Below are positions 25,306-34,691 of a DNA stretch of 64,000 bases, in pieces. The notes beneath the pieces were generated by a model. The model was not told the DNA's origin. It saw only the letters and a list, made by a program, of their open reading frames with translations, and searched no databases. Position 1 is the first letter of the stretch, and every line of letters begins with the position of its first letter. The position numbers and the translations under genes were made by a program. The DNA comes from Comamonadaceae bacterium 2PF (GTDB lineage: Bacteria > Pseudomonadota > Gammaproteobacteria > Burkholderiales > Burkholderiaceae_C). Location of the stretch: the NCBI GenBank assembly GCA_005502875.1, contig SCMV01000015.1, forward strand, positions 17,756-81,755, in the 5' to 3' direction.

Positions 25306-25683
25306 TCAAGGCTGCTCGTAAGTCCAACCGCGTGTCCGAGCGCGTTCCGCCAAAGCCTGCGCTTTTGCCTTCACTTTGCTGGCTGAGCCAAGACTTGTGT
25401 AGTCGATAACTGCGTGTTCCGGGAAAGGTTCGGTGTCGGGCCGCCAGCTAAGTCCAATGGTGCTAACTTCATCAGCGCTTACTGAAACCGTTCCAACGGC
25501 CCTCAGACCCAGGCTTGTCGTGTAGTGGTGATAGCTTGGCTCCGGCGCGATTAACGCACCGTCGTATACCGAAAGTAGCCCGGAGTCCTTGGGGGTTGGA
25601 TTGAAAGCTTGGCTGCTGACGCGTCCCTCCTGTACCCAAGAAGGATTCACTTGGCGGTGCAGCAGATGAGGTTCGTCTGTCAT
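25306..25683 (-). CDS. Conserved hypothetical, second gene of an overlapping pair
   Basis: A 125-residue soluble protein beginning LLHRQVNPSWVQEGRVSSQAF and containing SLLSVYDG-like and EPFPEHAVIDYTSLG blocks. I believe it belongs to a widespread uncharacterised family, but know no function. Its ATG overlaps the stop of the 388-residue gene upstream (ATGA), so the two are translationally coupled. Confidence 0.65.
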   Translation of the reverse strand: MTDEPHLLHRQVNPSWVQEGRVSSQAFNPTPKDSGLLSVYDGALIAPEPSYHHYTTSLGLRAVGTVSVSADEVSTIGLSWRPDTEPFPEHAVIDYTSLGSASKVKAKAQALAERARTRGWTYEQP

Positions 25684-26846
25684 GCCGCGTTACTTGAAAG
25701 CTGGCTGTATTTGCTGATGAACGCGGCTAAGGCCACCCAGTGACCAAACTCATTCAAGTCCAAACTTGCATCTTCAAGCACCTCGCCGTCTACCGAGCGC
25801 GACACAAGGACGTCTGACCGATGTGTGTTCAGATCGATCTCTGCGGTAATGGATGCTTCAGGAGTGCTCCACTCCAACTGCACCCCGCCTTCCGGCGTCG
25901 GGTATGCGTAAGGTAAGGCCACCTCGTCGGGCCAAGCTTCTGCCCAAGCTTTGGACAGCCAAGTCAAACCTACGAGCGGTAGGCGTACGCCTTGACCGTC
26001 CATCCAGCCATCACGAAGCAGTGCAAGACTCTCAAGTCGAGCGGGAATGTCGAGCGGATCTAGTGACTCAATGCGGGTGACTTGCTCGATACGTTTGCGG
26101 CTATCCGTCTGGTCGCGAACGACTGCCCCCTCAACCATTACCAAAGACTCGCCATAGGCACTCAGAGCCCCGAGCGCAGCATCTCGCAGTTCATCGCTGA
26201 ACTGACCTACGACCTTTTCTCCGCTGATTAGCTTAAGAGTGAATGTACGGTTTTCCAGGTTTAGTTCGGACATGGATCCGCGAACGGATTCTTCTGTCCT
26301 GTAGACCGCTGCAGACTGGAGAACTAAGGTCTTGCGTACTCGGTTGTCATAGATCACGACGTCATTGGCAGCGTCAGCCCGAGTGAACTCGATTCGTTCG
26401 TCTTCGCGCAGAAAGCGGCCGAACTGGTCGAAGTAGGCCAAAAGCGGCTTTGGCAGTAAATCGTCCAAAGATTGCCCGTTAGATGCCGCCTGGATGGTGT
26501 CTAGCACGCGGTCACGAGCCTTGTCGAACCACTCAGAGAAAGCATCATGGACAAGGCAGCCATGAGGAAGTGGGCGCTCCAGAACCGGGATCGCGCTGCC
26601 AGGCTCCACCTGCGTCAAGTGAAGAGCGAAGTTTTGGGTGAATCCCCTAGGAGTGCGCTTGCGGCGGGGGAACTGGTCCAGATACATCCACCGAGCGACT
26701 TCCACGATGAGGCCCTCGAACGCTGCCCAGTCCTTCAGGACTTCTACAGGTATCGAGTGGCCTTCAAATCGTTTGCCAACGAGACGGGGCTTCAGGAATT
26801 CGGTATTCACGACGTTGTCGTTAGTAGGCTGGGTTCGAATGGGCAA
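25680..26846 (-). CDS. Conserved hypothetical, first gene of an overlapping pair
   Basis: About 388 residues from a TTG start at 26846. A GTG at 26810 directly before NTEFLKPRLVGKRFEGHSIP is an alternative start and lies nearer the conserved region. No enzyme motif or membrane span is visible. The conserved N-terminal part (VEVLKDWAAFEGLIVEVARWMYL) is helical, and the C-terminal half is beta-rich with LALLRDGWMDGQG. With its coupled partner it forms the last cargo module before the right end. Defence, stress or toxin-antitoxin-like roles cannot be separated from sequence. Confidence 0.6.
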   Translation of the reverse strand: MPIRTQPTNDNVVNTEFLKPRLVGKRFEGHSIPVEVLKDWAAFEGLIVEVARWMYLDQFPRRKRTPRGFTQNFALHLTQVEPGSAIPVLERPLPHGCLVHDAFSEWFDKARDRVLDTIQAASNGQSLDDLLPKPLLAYFDQFGRFLREDERIEFTRADAANDVVIYDNRVRKTLVLQSAAVYRTEESVRGSMSELNLENRTFTLKLISGEKVVGQFSDELRDAALGALSAYGESLVMVEGAVVRDQTDSRKRIEQVTRIESLDPLDIPARLESLALLRDGWMDGQGVRLPLVGLTWLSKAWAEAWPDEVALPYAYPTPEGGVQLEWSTPEASITAEIDLNTHRSDVLVSRSVDGEVLEDASLDLNEFGHWVALAAFISKYSQLSSNAA

Positions 26847-27563
26847 CGATGCGCCAATGCACTGCCAGTTCCCGAATCATGGTATCACCGCCTATCCTCA
26901 GTTCGCCGGGCATGTCCTTTAACCTAGTGACGTTCACGATCTGAGCTTACACACTCCATAAGCTCCGGCTCGCCACTCGGGCCTCCGTGTAGTCCTCTTC
27001 GCAGGGTAGAACGTGACTGTCGCTTCGACGGGCGCTTTCAAGGCGTCGATTTGCAATTGGCGATGCGTGTAGCGTCTAGCTGACGTCCACTCCCAACACC
27101 CCCTCAAACCGTGTAGCGCCCGGCGATGTTAGTTCTTTTTCTGTGCCTTTGAGACCACCAGTGGTTGGTCCCAACCTGGGCAGAACTTGCTCATTGCGCC
27201 GCGACTGTCGCTCCCGGGTAACTGCCCCCCCACTTCGGCCCATTGGGTCTCGGGAGCCGCGAAGACCAGGGATCCGCCTGCTTGGTGCGAACAGGCCACT
27301 GCTCGGCTCCAACTCGGCTGGTGCCGTTGAAGACGAGTAGCCATTGCTGGTCGCCTGGACCAAAGCGGGAGCCCTCCCCCTTCAGCGAGTGAAGGCTAAG
27401 ACCGGCGCGAGACACGTGGCTGAAGCCTTCGATGGCTGTTGGCGCTGGTTGTCGGACCAACAGGCGGCAACGGCGTCTCAGGTAAGCGAGATCACCGGCC
27501 CTACCTGGGACGTTACCCTCGCATCAAGTTGATCCTGGCGTTACCCTGGCGTTACCCCAGAAC
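26847..27563. other. Gene-poor right end of the element
   Basis: About 700 bp with no supported coding sequence. It contains the three right-end GTTACCC repeats (27512-27558). The small open frames here lack ribosome-binding sites and recognisable protein character. Confidence 0.55.
27512..27558 (+). promoter_or_regulatory. Candidate integrase arm-binding sites, right end
   Basis: Three GTTACCC copies at 27512-27518, 27540-27546 and 27551-27557, the last two in TGGCGTTACCC context and spaced 11 bp. They share the orientation and heptamer of the left-end pair at 7190-7209. Confidence 0.5.
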
Positions 27564-27589
27564 GAAAAAGCGGCCCACTCGGGGCCGCT
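27564..27589 (-). terminator. Intrinsic terminator downstream of tRNA-Pro
   Basis: On the minus strand, a perfect 8-bp stem AGCGGCCC / GGGCCGCT with a 5-base loop is followed by a T-run. It lies 17 bp beyond the tRNA CCA end, inside the element side of the repeat. Confidence 0.75.
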
Positions 27590-27605
27590 AAGTCGTTGAA
27601 TAAAT

Positions 27606-27655
27606 TGGTCGGGGCGGTGGGATTCGAACTCACGACCCTCTGCTCCCAAAGCAGA
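27606..27655 (-). repeat. Right attachment repeat within tRNA-Pro
   Basis: Identical over 50 bases to 7035-7084. The identity stops exactly where the left copy diverges in the anticodon-stem/D-arm region. Confidence 0.92.
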
Positions 27656-27682
27656 TGCGCTACCAGGCTGCGCTACGCCCCG
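27606..27682 (-). tRNA. tRNA-Pro(TGG)
   Basis: A complete 77-base tRNA gene on the minus strand with an encoded CCA end. The acceptor stem (CGGGGCG pairing with CGCCCCG), the D arm, the anticodon loop with TGG (complement of the ctcccaaagc segment) and the GTTCGAATC T loop are all present. Its 3' 50 bases are the right attachment repeat of the element, so integration preserved the gene. Confidence 0.95.
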
Positions 27683-27819
27683 AACAAGACAGCATTGTAG
27701 CCGCATGCTAGGGATGGTCGGCACACGAGCGTTGCAAGAACATCGATTTTCATGAACCTGGCAAGCGATGGACCGCACGCCGGGCAAGCAACGACAGGAT
27801 CCTGCGGGAGGAAATTGCC

Positions 27820-29004
27820 ATGCGCACCATCAACCTGCGCCGGCTTGCTTTGCTGTGCACGCTGCTCGCGGCGAGCCACACAAGCCAAGCTCAACCTTCG
27901 CGTCCGCTGCCGAGGGGCACGCTGATCGATCAGGTCACGGTTTCAGGGATCTCCTCGGGCGCAGCGATGGCCCTGCAGTACGCCGTGGCGCACTCAGCGA
28001 GCGTGAAAGGGGTGGCGGCCATCGCCGGCCCGAGCTGGGGCTGTGCGCGGGGCTTCGTGAGCACGGCCATCAACGACTGCATGTGCGGCCGCCAGCCCTT
28101 GCCCAGCGCCTTGCCCCTGGCGCAGGAGCTGGCACGCAGCGGCGCCATCGACCCGCTCAGCGATGGTCGGCCCAAGGCCTTGTCGCGGGGGTTTGTCTTT
28201 CACAGCCCGCTGGATGCCACGGTGGTGGCTGGCACGGGTCAGGCCAGTGCGAATTTCCTGGCCTCGTTCATGGGCGTCCCCCCCGTGGTGGACACCGGCA
28301 ACAACGCTGACGGCAGCAACCACGCTGGCCACGGCATCGTCTCGCCAGGCGGCACCGACCGTTGCGAGGCCTCATCGAAAGACCGCAGCTACGTGCGCCA
28401 ATGCGGGCAGGAAGACAACGCGAGAGACCTGTTCAAAGCCCTCTTTCCCGAGGTTCAACAGGACGTGACCCAGCGGCGCAAGCAGGTGAGCGCCGCCGAC
28501 CTCCAGCCCTTCGATCAGCGCCCCTTCATGGCCGCCGTGACCCGCTCTGGCGAGTACATCGCGCCCGATGCCCTGGCATTTTTCTTCTACCCCACGCGCA
28601 GCGAACGCCGGCAGCGACTGGACATGGCCACGACAGGCTACGTGCACGTGCCACCCTCATGCCAGCAGGCAGGTGCTCGCTGTGGGCTGCACATCGCCTT
28701 TCACGGCTGCAAACAGCAGGTGCGCGAGTTCGCGCTGACGGCTGGCTACGTGAACTGGGCAGAGCAGTACAAGCAAATCGTCCTGTTCCCGGCCATCGAC
28801 CAGGGCGCCACACCGGTGTCGGAAAGCTGCAGCAGTGGCGCCATCAACAAGGTGGTCGACACCGCCTGGTACCAACCCAACCCCAACGGCTGCTGGGACT
28901 GGTGGGGCTACCTCGACGGCGCCGAGCGCACCCGCCACCTGACGCGCAACGGCCTGCAGGTGCGCGTGATCGAGCAGATGGTGCAGGCCATCGCAGGGCG
29001 TTGA
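27820..29004 (+). CDS. Extracellular short-chain PHA depolymerase (type 2 domain)
   Basis: A 394-residue secreted esterase that hydrolyses poly-3-hydroxybutyrate-like polymers. A signal peptide (1-24, ending SQA) precedes an alpha/beta-hydrolase domain. The lipase box GISSG (Ser45) lies very close to the mature N-terminus, which is the type 2 catalytic arrangement. Further features are GPSWGCARGF, the HIAFHGCKQQ oxyanion region and the C-terminal PNPNGCWDWWGYL block. Many cysteines suggest disulfides. GGAGG lies 14 bp before the ATG. The bktB gene at 55878 fits a PHA-metabolising host. Confidence 0.88.
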   Translation: MRTINLRRLALLCTLLAASHTSQAQPSRPLPRGTLIDQVTVSGISSGAAMALQYAVAHSASVKGVAAIAGPSWGCARGFVSTAINDCMCGRQPLPSALPLAQELARSGAIDPLSDGRPKALSRGFVFHSPLDATVVAGTGQASANFLASFMGVPPVVDTGNNADGSNHAGHGIVSPGGTDRCEASSKDRSYVRQCGQEDNARDLFKALFPEVQQDVTQRRKQVSAADLQPFDQRPFMAAVTRSGEYIAPDALAFFFYPTRSERRQRLDMATTGYVHVPPSCQQAGARCGLHIAFHGCKQQVREFALTAGYVNWAEQYKQIVLFPAIDQGATPVSESCSSGAINKVVDTAWYQPNPNGCWDWWGYLDGAERTRHLTRNGLQVRVIEQMVQAIAGR

Positions 29005-29040
29005 AAGCACCCAGGCAGGCAGCCCGCTCACGGCGCTTGA

Positions 29041-32000
29041 TCAACTGCCGATCTGCGCCCAGACCTTTTCCAGCCGCTTGACGCTGACCGGCTGCGGCGT
29101 GCGCAGCTCCTGCGCGAACAGGCTGATGCGCAGCTCCTCGAGCAGCCAACGGAACTCGTCGGTGCGCGCATCGTGCGTGCCTTTGAGATCGGCCAGGCGG
29201 CGCACCAGGCGCTGATCCAGCGGGCGCAGCTCGGTCATGCGCTGGGCGTCGCGCGCGGGGTCGCCCTTGAGCTTGTCCAGCCTCAGGGTGATGCCCTTGA
29301 GGTAACGCGGGAAGTGCTGCAGCTGCGCATAGGGCGTGGCGCTCACGAAACGCTTGGGCATGAGGCGCTGCAGTTGCGCGGCCACGTCATCGGCCACGTC
29401 CTTCGGGGGCTTGGCGTCCTTGAGCTTGCGCGCAGCAGCAGCGTATTCGGTGAGCACGGCAGCGGCCAGGCGGGCCACCTCCTGCGCGATCAGGTTCAGG
29501 CGCGTGCGGCCCTCTTCCACGCGGGCCTTGAAGCTGGCGGCATCAGAAGGCAGCGGCTCGTTCAAATAGGCCCGGTCCAGGGCCACGTCGATGATTTGGT
29601 CGCGCAGCTCATCGGCGGTGCCCAGGCTCATGTAGGCCATCGCCATCTTCTGCAGGTCGGGGATGTTCTTTTCCAGGTACTTCAGTGGCTCCCTGATCTG
29701 CAAAGCAACCAGTCTGCGCAGGCCCACGCGGTGCTTGGCGGCGGCCACGTCGGGCTCGTCGAAGATGTCGATCTCGACGTGCGCGCCTTTGTCCACCAGT
29801 GCCGGGAAACCGATCAGGGTGTGGCCGCCGCGCTGGATCTCCATCAGCTCGGGCAACTCACCGAAAGTCCAGTCGGTGAGCGGCGTGCTGGCCTGCGAGC
29901 GGGCCGTGCCTGGCTTGCCCGCTGCTGGGCCGCCATCGGCATTCGCTGAACGACCGGATGCCGATCCAGCACGGGCTGCATCGCCGGAGGCCTGGCGGCT
30001 TGCCTGCGCGTTCGGCCGGGCGGCATCGCGCCTTGCAGGACCTGAACCCAAAGCAGCTTCGTCAGGCGACGAACGACCGCCCTGCTCTACCTGCGCCGCA
30101 TCCCCACCCGACACCACCTCTTGCGCCTTCAACGCCGCCAGCGCCTGGAAAGCCCCGCGCGCCAGCGAACCCAGCTCGGCCTTGAGCGCCGGCAGGTTGC
30201 GCCCCATGCCCAACTGACGCCCATGTTCATCGACCACGCGGTGGTTCATGAACAGGTGCGGCGAGAGCATGTCGAGCTTGAAGTCGGCGCGCTTGATGTC
30301 GAGCTGGGTCTTGTCACGCACCGCCTTCAGCAGCGCATCCATCAAGCCCCCTTGCCCGAACGCGGCCGACTGCACGAAGCCTTCGGCGAACTCCGGCAGC
30401 GGCACCAGGCGGGCACGGGGCTTTTGGTGCAGGCTCTTGATCAGGGCCAGCACCTTGTCTTTGAGCATGCCGGGCACCAGCCACTCGCCGCGCTCTTCCT
30501 GCACCTGGTTGAGCGCGTAGATGGGCACGGTCACCGTCACGCCGTCGCGGGCGTCGCCCGGTTCGTGCAGGTAGGTGGCGGCGCAGTCCACACCACCCAG
30601 TCGGATGTACTTCGGGAAGGCCGCGCTGGTGATGCCCGCCGCCTCGTGGCGCATCAGCTCTTCGCGGCTGAGGTGCAGCAGCTTCGGGTTCTCGCGGCTG
30701 GCGTGGCGGTACCACTTCTCGAAGCTGGCGCCGCTCATCACGTCGGGCGGCACCTGCGCGTCGTAGAAAGCGTAGATCAGCTCATCGTCCACCAGCACGT
30801 CTTGCCGGCGCGACTTGTGCTCCAGCTGCTCCACCTGGTTGATGAGCTTGCGGTTGTGCGCCAGGAAGGGCAGGCGCGTTTCCCACTCGTCGCCCACCAG
30901 CGCCTCGCGGATGAAGATCTCGCGGGCCTCGCGCGCGTTGACCAGGCCGAAGTTGACGCGCTTGTTGTTGTAGACGACCAGGCCGTACAGCGTCGCGCGC
31001 TCCAGCGCCACCACCTCGGCGGCTTTTTTCTCCCAGTGCGGCTCGAGCAACTGCTTTTTCAGCAGGTGCCCGCCCATGGACACCAGCCATGGGACGTCGA
31101 TGTTGGCCACGCCACGCCCGTACAGCTTGGTGGTCTCGACCAGCTCGGCCGCCAGGATCCAGCGCCCCGGCTTCTTGCTCAGGTTGGCGCCCGGGTGCTT
31201 CCAGAACTTGATGCCGCGCGCGCCCAGGTACCACTCTTCGTCGTCCGACTTGCAGCCCACGTTGCCCAGCAAGCCCGACAGCAGCGACAGGTGCACCTGC
31301 TCGTAGGTGGCGGGCGAGCCGTTGAGGCGCCAGTTGTGCTCGGCCACCACGGTGTGCAGCTGCGTGTGCACGTCTTTCCACTCGCGCACGCGACGCGGGT
31401 TGATGAAGTTCTCGCGCAGCAAGGCCTCGTGCTTGCGGTGGCTGAGCTTGTGCTTTTCAGGCTCGCCGGGCGCATGGTGCCCATGCCCGCCGCGAGACTC
31501 GTCCAGCCACTTCCACAGCTTGAGCGTGCCCATGAACTCCGACTTCTCGTCGTCGAACTGCTTGTGCTTGGTGTCGGCCTGCTGTTGCTGGTCGATGGGC
31601 CGGTCGCGCACGTCCTGCACGCTCAGGCTGGCCGCGATCACCAGCACCTCGGCCAGGGCCTGGCGGTCCTTGGCTTCCAGGATCATGCGGCCCACGCGCG
31701 GGTCCAGCGGCAGCTTGGCCAGCGTCTGACCCAGCGGGGTGATCTCGTTGTCGTCGTCGACCGCGCCGAGTTCATTGAGCAACTGGTAGCCGTCGGCAAT
31801 GGCCTTGCGCAGCGGTGGCTCGATGAAGGGAAAGTCCTCCACATGCCCCAGGTGCAGCGACTTCATCCGCAAGATCACGCCGGCCAGTGAGCTGCGCAGG
31901 ATCTCCGGGTCGGTGAAGCGCGGGCGCGCGTTGAAATCCTTCTCGTCGTACAGGCGGATGCAGATGCCGTTGGCCACGCGGCCACAGCGGCCGGCGCGCT

Positions 32001-33072
32001 GGTTGGCCGCCGCCTGGCTGATCGGCTCGACCTGCAGCTGCTCGACCTTGTTGCGGAAGCTGTAGCGCTTGACCCGCGCGCTGCCACTGTCGATCACGTA
32101 GCGGATGCCGGGCACCGTCAGCGAGGTTTCCGCCACGTTGGTGGCCAGCACGATGCGCCGGCCATTGCCCGTCTGAAAGACGCGGTCCTGCTCTTGTTGA
32201 GACAGGCGCGCGAACAGAGGCAGCACCTCGGCCACGATGCGCCCGTTGGCCAGGTGCTTGCGCAGGTGGTCGGCCGCCTCGCGGATCTCGCGCTCGCCGG
32301 GCAAAAAGACCAGGATGTCGCCCGAGCCCTCGCGCCACAGCTCGTCCACCCCATCGGCGATGGCCTCGTTCAGGCCGTACTCGCGGCTTTCTTCAAACGG
32401 CCGGTAACGCTGCTCGACCGGGTACAGGCGACCCGAGACCAGGATGATCGGCGCCGGCCCTTTGGCCGACTCGAAGTGCTTGGCGAACCTGTCGGCGTCG
32501 ATGGTGGCCGAGGTGACGATGACCTTGAGGTCAGGCCGGCGCGGCAGCAACTGGCGCAGGTAGCCCAGCAGGAAGTCGATGTTGAGGCTGCGCTCGTGGG
32601 CCTCGTCGATGATGAGGGTGTCGTAGGCCTTGAGGTCCGGGTCACCCTGGGTCTCTGCCAGCAGGATGCCGTCGGTCATCAGCTTGACGCTGGCGCCGGG
32701 CTGCAGCCGGTCCTGGAAACGCACCTTGTAGCCCACCACCTCGCCCAGCGGCGTGTTGAGCTCTTCCGCGATGCGCTTGGCCACGCTCGAGGCGGCGATG
32801 CGTCGAGGCTGCGTGTGGCCGATCAGCTTGGGTCGCTTGCCGTGCTCGCGTGGCTGCCCCCAGCCGCCCCGTCCCAGGGCCATCGCGATCTTGGGCAGCT
32901 GCGTGGTCTTGCCCGAACCCGTTTCGCCACAAACGATCACCACCTGATGCTCACGCAGGGCGGCTTCGATCTCGTGGCGCTTGCCGCTGACGGGCAAGGA
33001 TTCAGGAAAGTTCAGGCTGGCTTGGCTCACAGGAAGCGGCCCGCTGGCGGGCGCAAAGGCAAAGTCCGCCAT
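29041..33072 (-). CDS. hrpA: ATP-dependent RNA helicase HrpA
   Basis: A 1343-residue DEAH-box helicase of the usual HrpA length. Motif I is GETGSGKTTQ near residue 50, motif II DEAH (LIIDEAHERS), motif III SATID, and motif VI QRAGRCGR. The HA2 and OB-fold domains follow, and then the long HrpA C-terminal DUF3418 region. A low-complexity Ala/Gly/Arg linker near residues 1000-1050 is extra relative to E. coli. HrpA rescues stalled ribosomes and processes mRNA. It is transcribed convergently with the depolymerase gene, with only 36 bp between them and no terminator seen. Confidence 0.95.
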   Translation of the reverse strand: MADFAFAPASGPLPVSQASLNFPESLPVSGKRHEIEAALREHQVVIVCGETGSGKTTQLPKIAMALGRGGWGQPREHGKRPKLIGHTQPRRIAASSVAKRIAEELNTPLGEVVGYKVRFQDRLQPGASVKLMTDGILLAETQGDPDLKAYDTLIIDEAHERSLNIDFLLGYLRQLLPRRPDLKVIVTSATIDADRFAKHFESAKGPAPIILVSGRLYPVEQRYRPFEESREYGLNEAIADGVDELWREGSGDILVFLPGEREIREAADHLRKHLANGRIVAEVLPLFARLSQQEQDRVFQTGNGRRIVLATNVAETSLTVPGIRYVIDSGSARVKRYSFRNKVEQLQVEPISQAAANQRAGRCGRVANGICIRLYDEKDFNARPRFTDPEILRSSLAGVILRMKSLHLGHVEDFPFIEPPLRKAIADGYQLLNELGAVDDDNEITPLGQTLAKLPLDPRVGRMILEAKDRQALAEVLVIAASLSVQDVRDRPIDQQQQADTKHKQFDDEKSEFMGTLKLWKWLDESRGGHGHHAPGEPEKHKLSHRKHEALLRENFINPRRVREWKDVHTQLHTVVAEHNWRLNGSPATYEQVHLSLLSGLLGNVGCKSDDEEWYLGARGIKFWKHPGANLSKKPGRWILAAELVETTKLYGRGVANIDVPWLVSMGGHLLKKQLLEPHWEKKAAEVVALERATLYGLVVYNNKRVNFGLVNAREAREIFIREALVGDEWETRLPFLAHNRKLINQVEQLEHKSRRQDVLVDDELIYAFYDAQVPPDVMSGASFEKWYRHASRENPKLLHLSREELMRHEAAGITSAAFPKYIRLGGVDCAATYLHEPGDARDGVTVTVPIYALNQVQEERGEWLVPGMLKDKVLALIKSLHQKPRARLVPLPEFAEGFVQSAAFGQGGLMDALLKAVRDKTQLDIKRADFKLDMLSPHLFMNHRVVDEHGRQLGMGRNLPALKAELGSLARGAFQALAALKAQEVVSGGDAAQVEQGGRSSPDEAALGSGPARRDAARPNAQASRQASGDAARAGSASGRSANADGGPAAGKPGTARSQASTPLTDWTFGELPELMEIQRGGHTLIGFPALVDKGAHVEIDIFDEPDVAAAKHRVGLRRLVALQIREPLKYLEKNIPDLQKMAMAYMSLGTADELRDQIIDVALDRAYLNEPLPSDAASFKARVEEGRTRLNLIAQEVARLAAAVLTEYAAAARKLKDAKPPKDVADDVAAQLQRLMPKRFVSATPYAQLQHFPRYLKGITLRLDKLKGDPARDAQRMTELRPLDQRLVRRLADLKGTHDARTDEFRWLLEELRISLFAQELRTPQPVSVKRLEKVWAQIGS

Positions 33073-33170
33073 TATCGGCTGCCGGGGCCGGCTGGGGAAA
33101 GCACGGGGTGCCAGCCTGACAGCCTCGCGGCACGCTCTGGCCTTTGCAGCAGCAACCCCGACGCCCCCTC

Positions 33171-34655
33171 ATGAAGTTCGAAGAGTACGTGCAGCACGAC
33201 GCCCTGGGCCTGGCCGAACTGGTCCGCCGAGGCGAGGTCCAACCTTCCGAGCTCGTCGGCACGGCGCTGTCCAGGGCAGAAGCGGTCCAGCCGAGGCTCA
33301 ACGCGCTGGTGCGCCGCATGGACGAAGAGCACCGCCGTCAATTGCAGCAGCCCATGGACAAGGCCCGCCCCTTCGCCGGCGTGCCCTTCTTGCTCAAGGA
33401 CCTCTTCCAGGAGGTCGCCGGCTGGCCCATGGGCAGCGGCAGCCGCTCGATGCAGAAAGTCAAGGCCGAGGCCGATTCCGACGTGGCCCGCCGATGGCGC
33501 GAAGCGGGCCTGGTCTTCATCGGCCAGACCAACACCCCCGAGTTCGGCGCACGCAACGTCACCGAACCGCTCGCTGGCGGGCCCACACGCAACCCCTGGG
33601 ACACCACCCGCACCCCCGGAGGCTCATCGGGTGGCTCGGCCTCGGCGGTCGCGGCAGGCATCGTGCCGATGGCGGGCGCCAACGACGGAGGTGGGTCCAT
33701 CCGCATCCCCGCCGCCTGCTGCGGCCTGTTCGGGCTCAAGGTGGGGCGAGGCCGCATCTCCATGGGCCCGCTCTTTGGCGAAGGACTCAACGGCGCGGCG
33801 GTCCAGGGTGTGCTGTCGCGCAGCGTGCGCGACACAGCCGCTTCGCTGGACGCACTCCAAGGCCCCGAGCCCCATGCGCCTTACTTCATGCCCGCTGCGC
33901 CGCGCTCGCACCTTGACGCGGCCACCGAACCCCTGCGCCCTCTGCGCATCGGCTTTTCATCGGCTTCCCCTTTGGGCACCGAGGTGCATCCGCAGGCGCG
34001 TCAGGCGGTGGAGCAGGCCGCCCGCCTGCTCGAGTCCCTGGGCCACCATGTTGAAGAAGCCGAACCCGCCATCGACGGCGTGCAGCTGTCACAAGACTTC
34101 TTGCTGAGCTGGTTCGCCTGCCAGGCCGCCATCGTGGACGACATCATCGAACGGCATGGCGCGAGCGCCAGCGACTTCGAGCCAGACACCCGAGCCATGG
34201 CCTCGGTGGGACGCAGCGTTGGCGGGCCCGAGTTGGTGCGCAGCCAGGGGCGCTGGAACGAACACGTTCACGCCCTGGCACGCTTTCATCAGCGATTCGA
34301 TTTCTGGCTCAGCCCCACGCTCAGCGCGCCGCCCATCCGCATCGGCGAGATGGCCACGCCGCGCAGCCTGCAGCTCATCAACGAGGTGGTCTCGGCCTTG
34401 AAGCTGTCGGGTCTCTTGCGCCACACCCCGCAGTTCAAGCAGGTCACGATCCAAAACCTGGCCTGGACGCCTTACACGCAGCTGGCCAACATCACCGGCC
34501 GACCGGCCATGTCGGTGCCACTGCACTGGACGCCGGACGGTTTGCCACTGGGCGTGCAGTTCACCGGGGCGCTCGATTCGGAGTTCAAGTTGCTGCAACT
34601 CGCTTTTCAGCTTGAAGCGGCCCAACCCTGGTTCCAGCGCAGGCCGGCGCTCTGA
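33171..34655 (+). CDS. Amidase (amidase signature family)
   Basis: A 494-residue hydrolase. The Ser-cisSer-Lys triad is visible: Lys76 in FLLKDL, cis-Ser152 in TPGGSSGGSA, and the nucleophile Ser176 in DGGGSIRIPA. Length and layout fit amidases such as 6-aminohexanoate-cyclic-dimer hydrolase or GatA-like enzymes, but no gatB or gatC neighbours exist, so a free amide substrate is likely. ATG 33171 was chosen because FEEYVQHDALGLAELVRRGE is the family start. It is divergent from hrpA. Confidence 0.88.
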   Translation: MKFEEYVQHDALGLAELVRRGEVQPSELVGTALSRAEAVQPRLNALVRRMDEEHRRQLQQPMDKARPFAGVPFLLKDLFQEVAGWPMGSGSRSMQKVKAEADSDVARRWREAGLVFIGQTNTPEFGARNVTEPLAGGPTRNPWDTTRTPGGSSGGSASAVAAGIVPMAGANDGGGSIRIPAACCGLFGLKVGRGRISMGPLFGEGLNGAAVQGVLSRSVRDTAASLDALQGPEPHAPYFMPAAPRSHLDAATEPLRPLRIGFSSASPLGTEVHPQARQAVEQAARLLESLGHHVEEAEPAIDGVQLSQDFLLSWFACQAAIVDDIIERHGASASDFEPDTRAMASVGRSVGGPELVRSQGRWNEHVHALARFHQRFDFWLSPTLSAPPIRIGEMATPRSLQLINEVVSALKLSGLLRHTPQFKQVTIQNLAWTPYTQLANITGRPAMSVPLHWTPDGLPLGVQFTGALDSEFKLLQLAFQLEAAQPWFQRRPAL

Positions 34656-34691
34656 GGGCAACGCCAGGCCCACCAAGCGGGCCTGGGCGCA

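Larger units (their letters stand above)
7035..27655. mobile_element. Integrated phage-satellite-like element in tRNA-Pro
   Basis: A 50-bp perfect direct repeat bounds the element at 7035-7084 and 27606-27655. The right copy is the 3' half of an intact tRNA-Pro(TGG) gene and the left copy is the displaced fragment. The integrase gene lies 140 bp inside the left end. The contents are int, small regulators, HNH nuclease, AlpA-type excisionase, replication functions, a small-terminase-like protein, two ejection-type virion proteins and a large accessory cargo. No large terminase, portal, capsid, tail or lysis genes were recognised, so it is more likely a satellite or integrative element than a full prophage. 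The right half is visibly less GC-rich than the flanks, as expected for transferred DNA. Confidence 0.88.

Noticed and set aside
27076..27532. Small open frames between the last cargo gene and tRNA-Pro
   Set aside because: No ribosome-binding sites, no familiar sequence, and several frames open at once; treated as non-coding.
30121..31890. A 589-residue plus-strand open frame
   Set aside because: Antisense to hrpA, whose helicase motifs are unambiguous.
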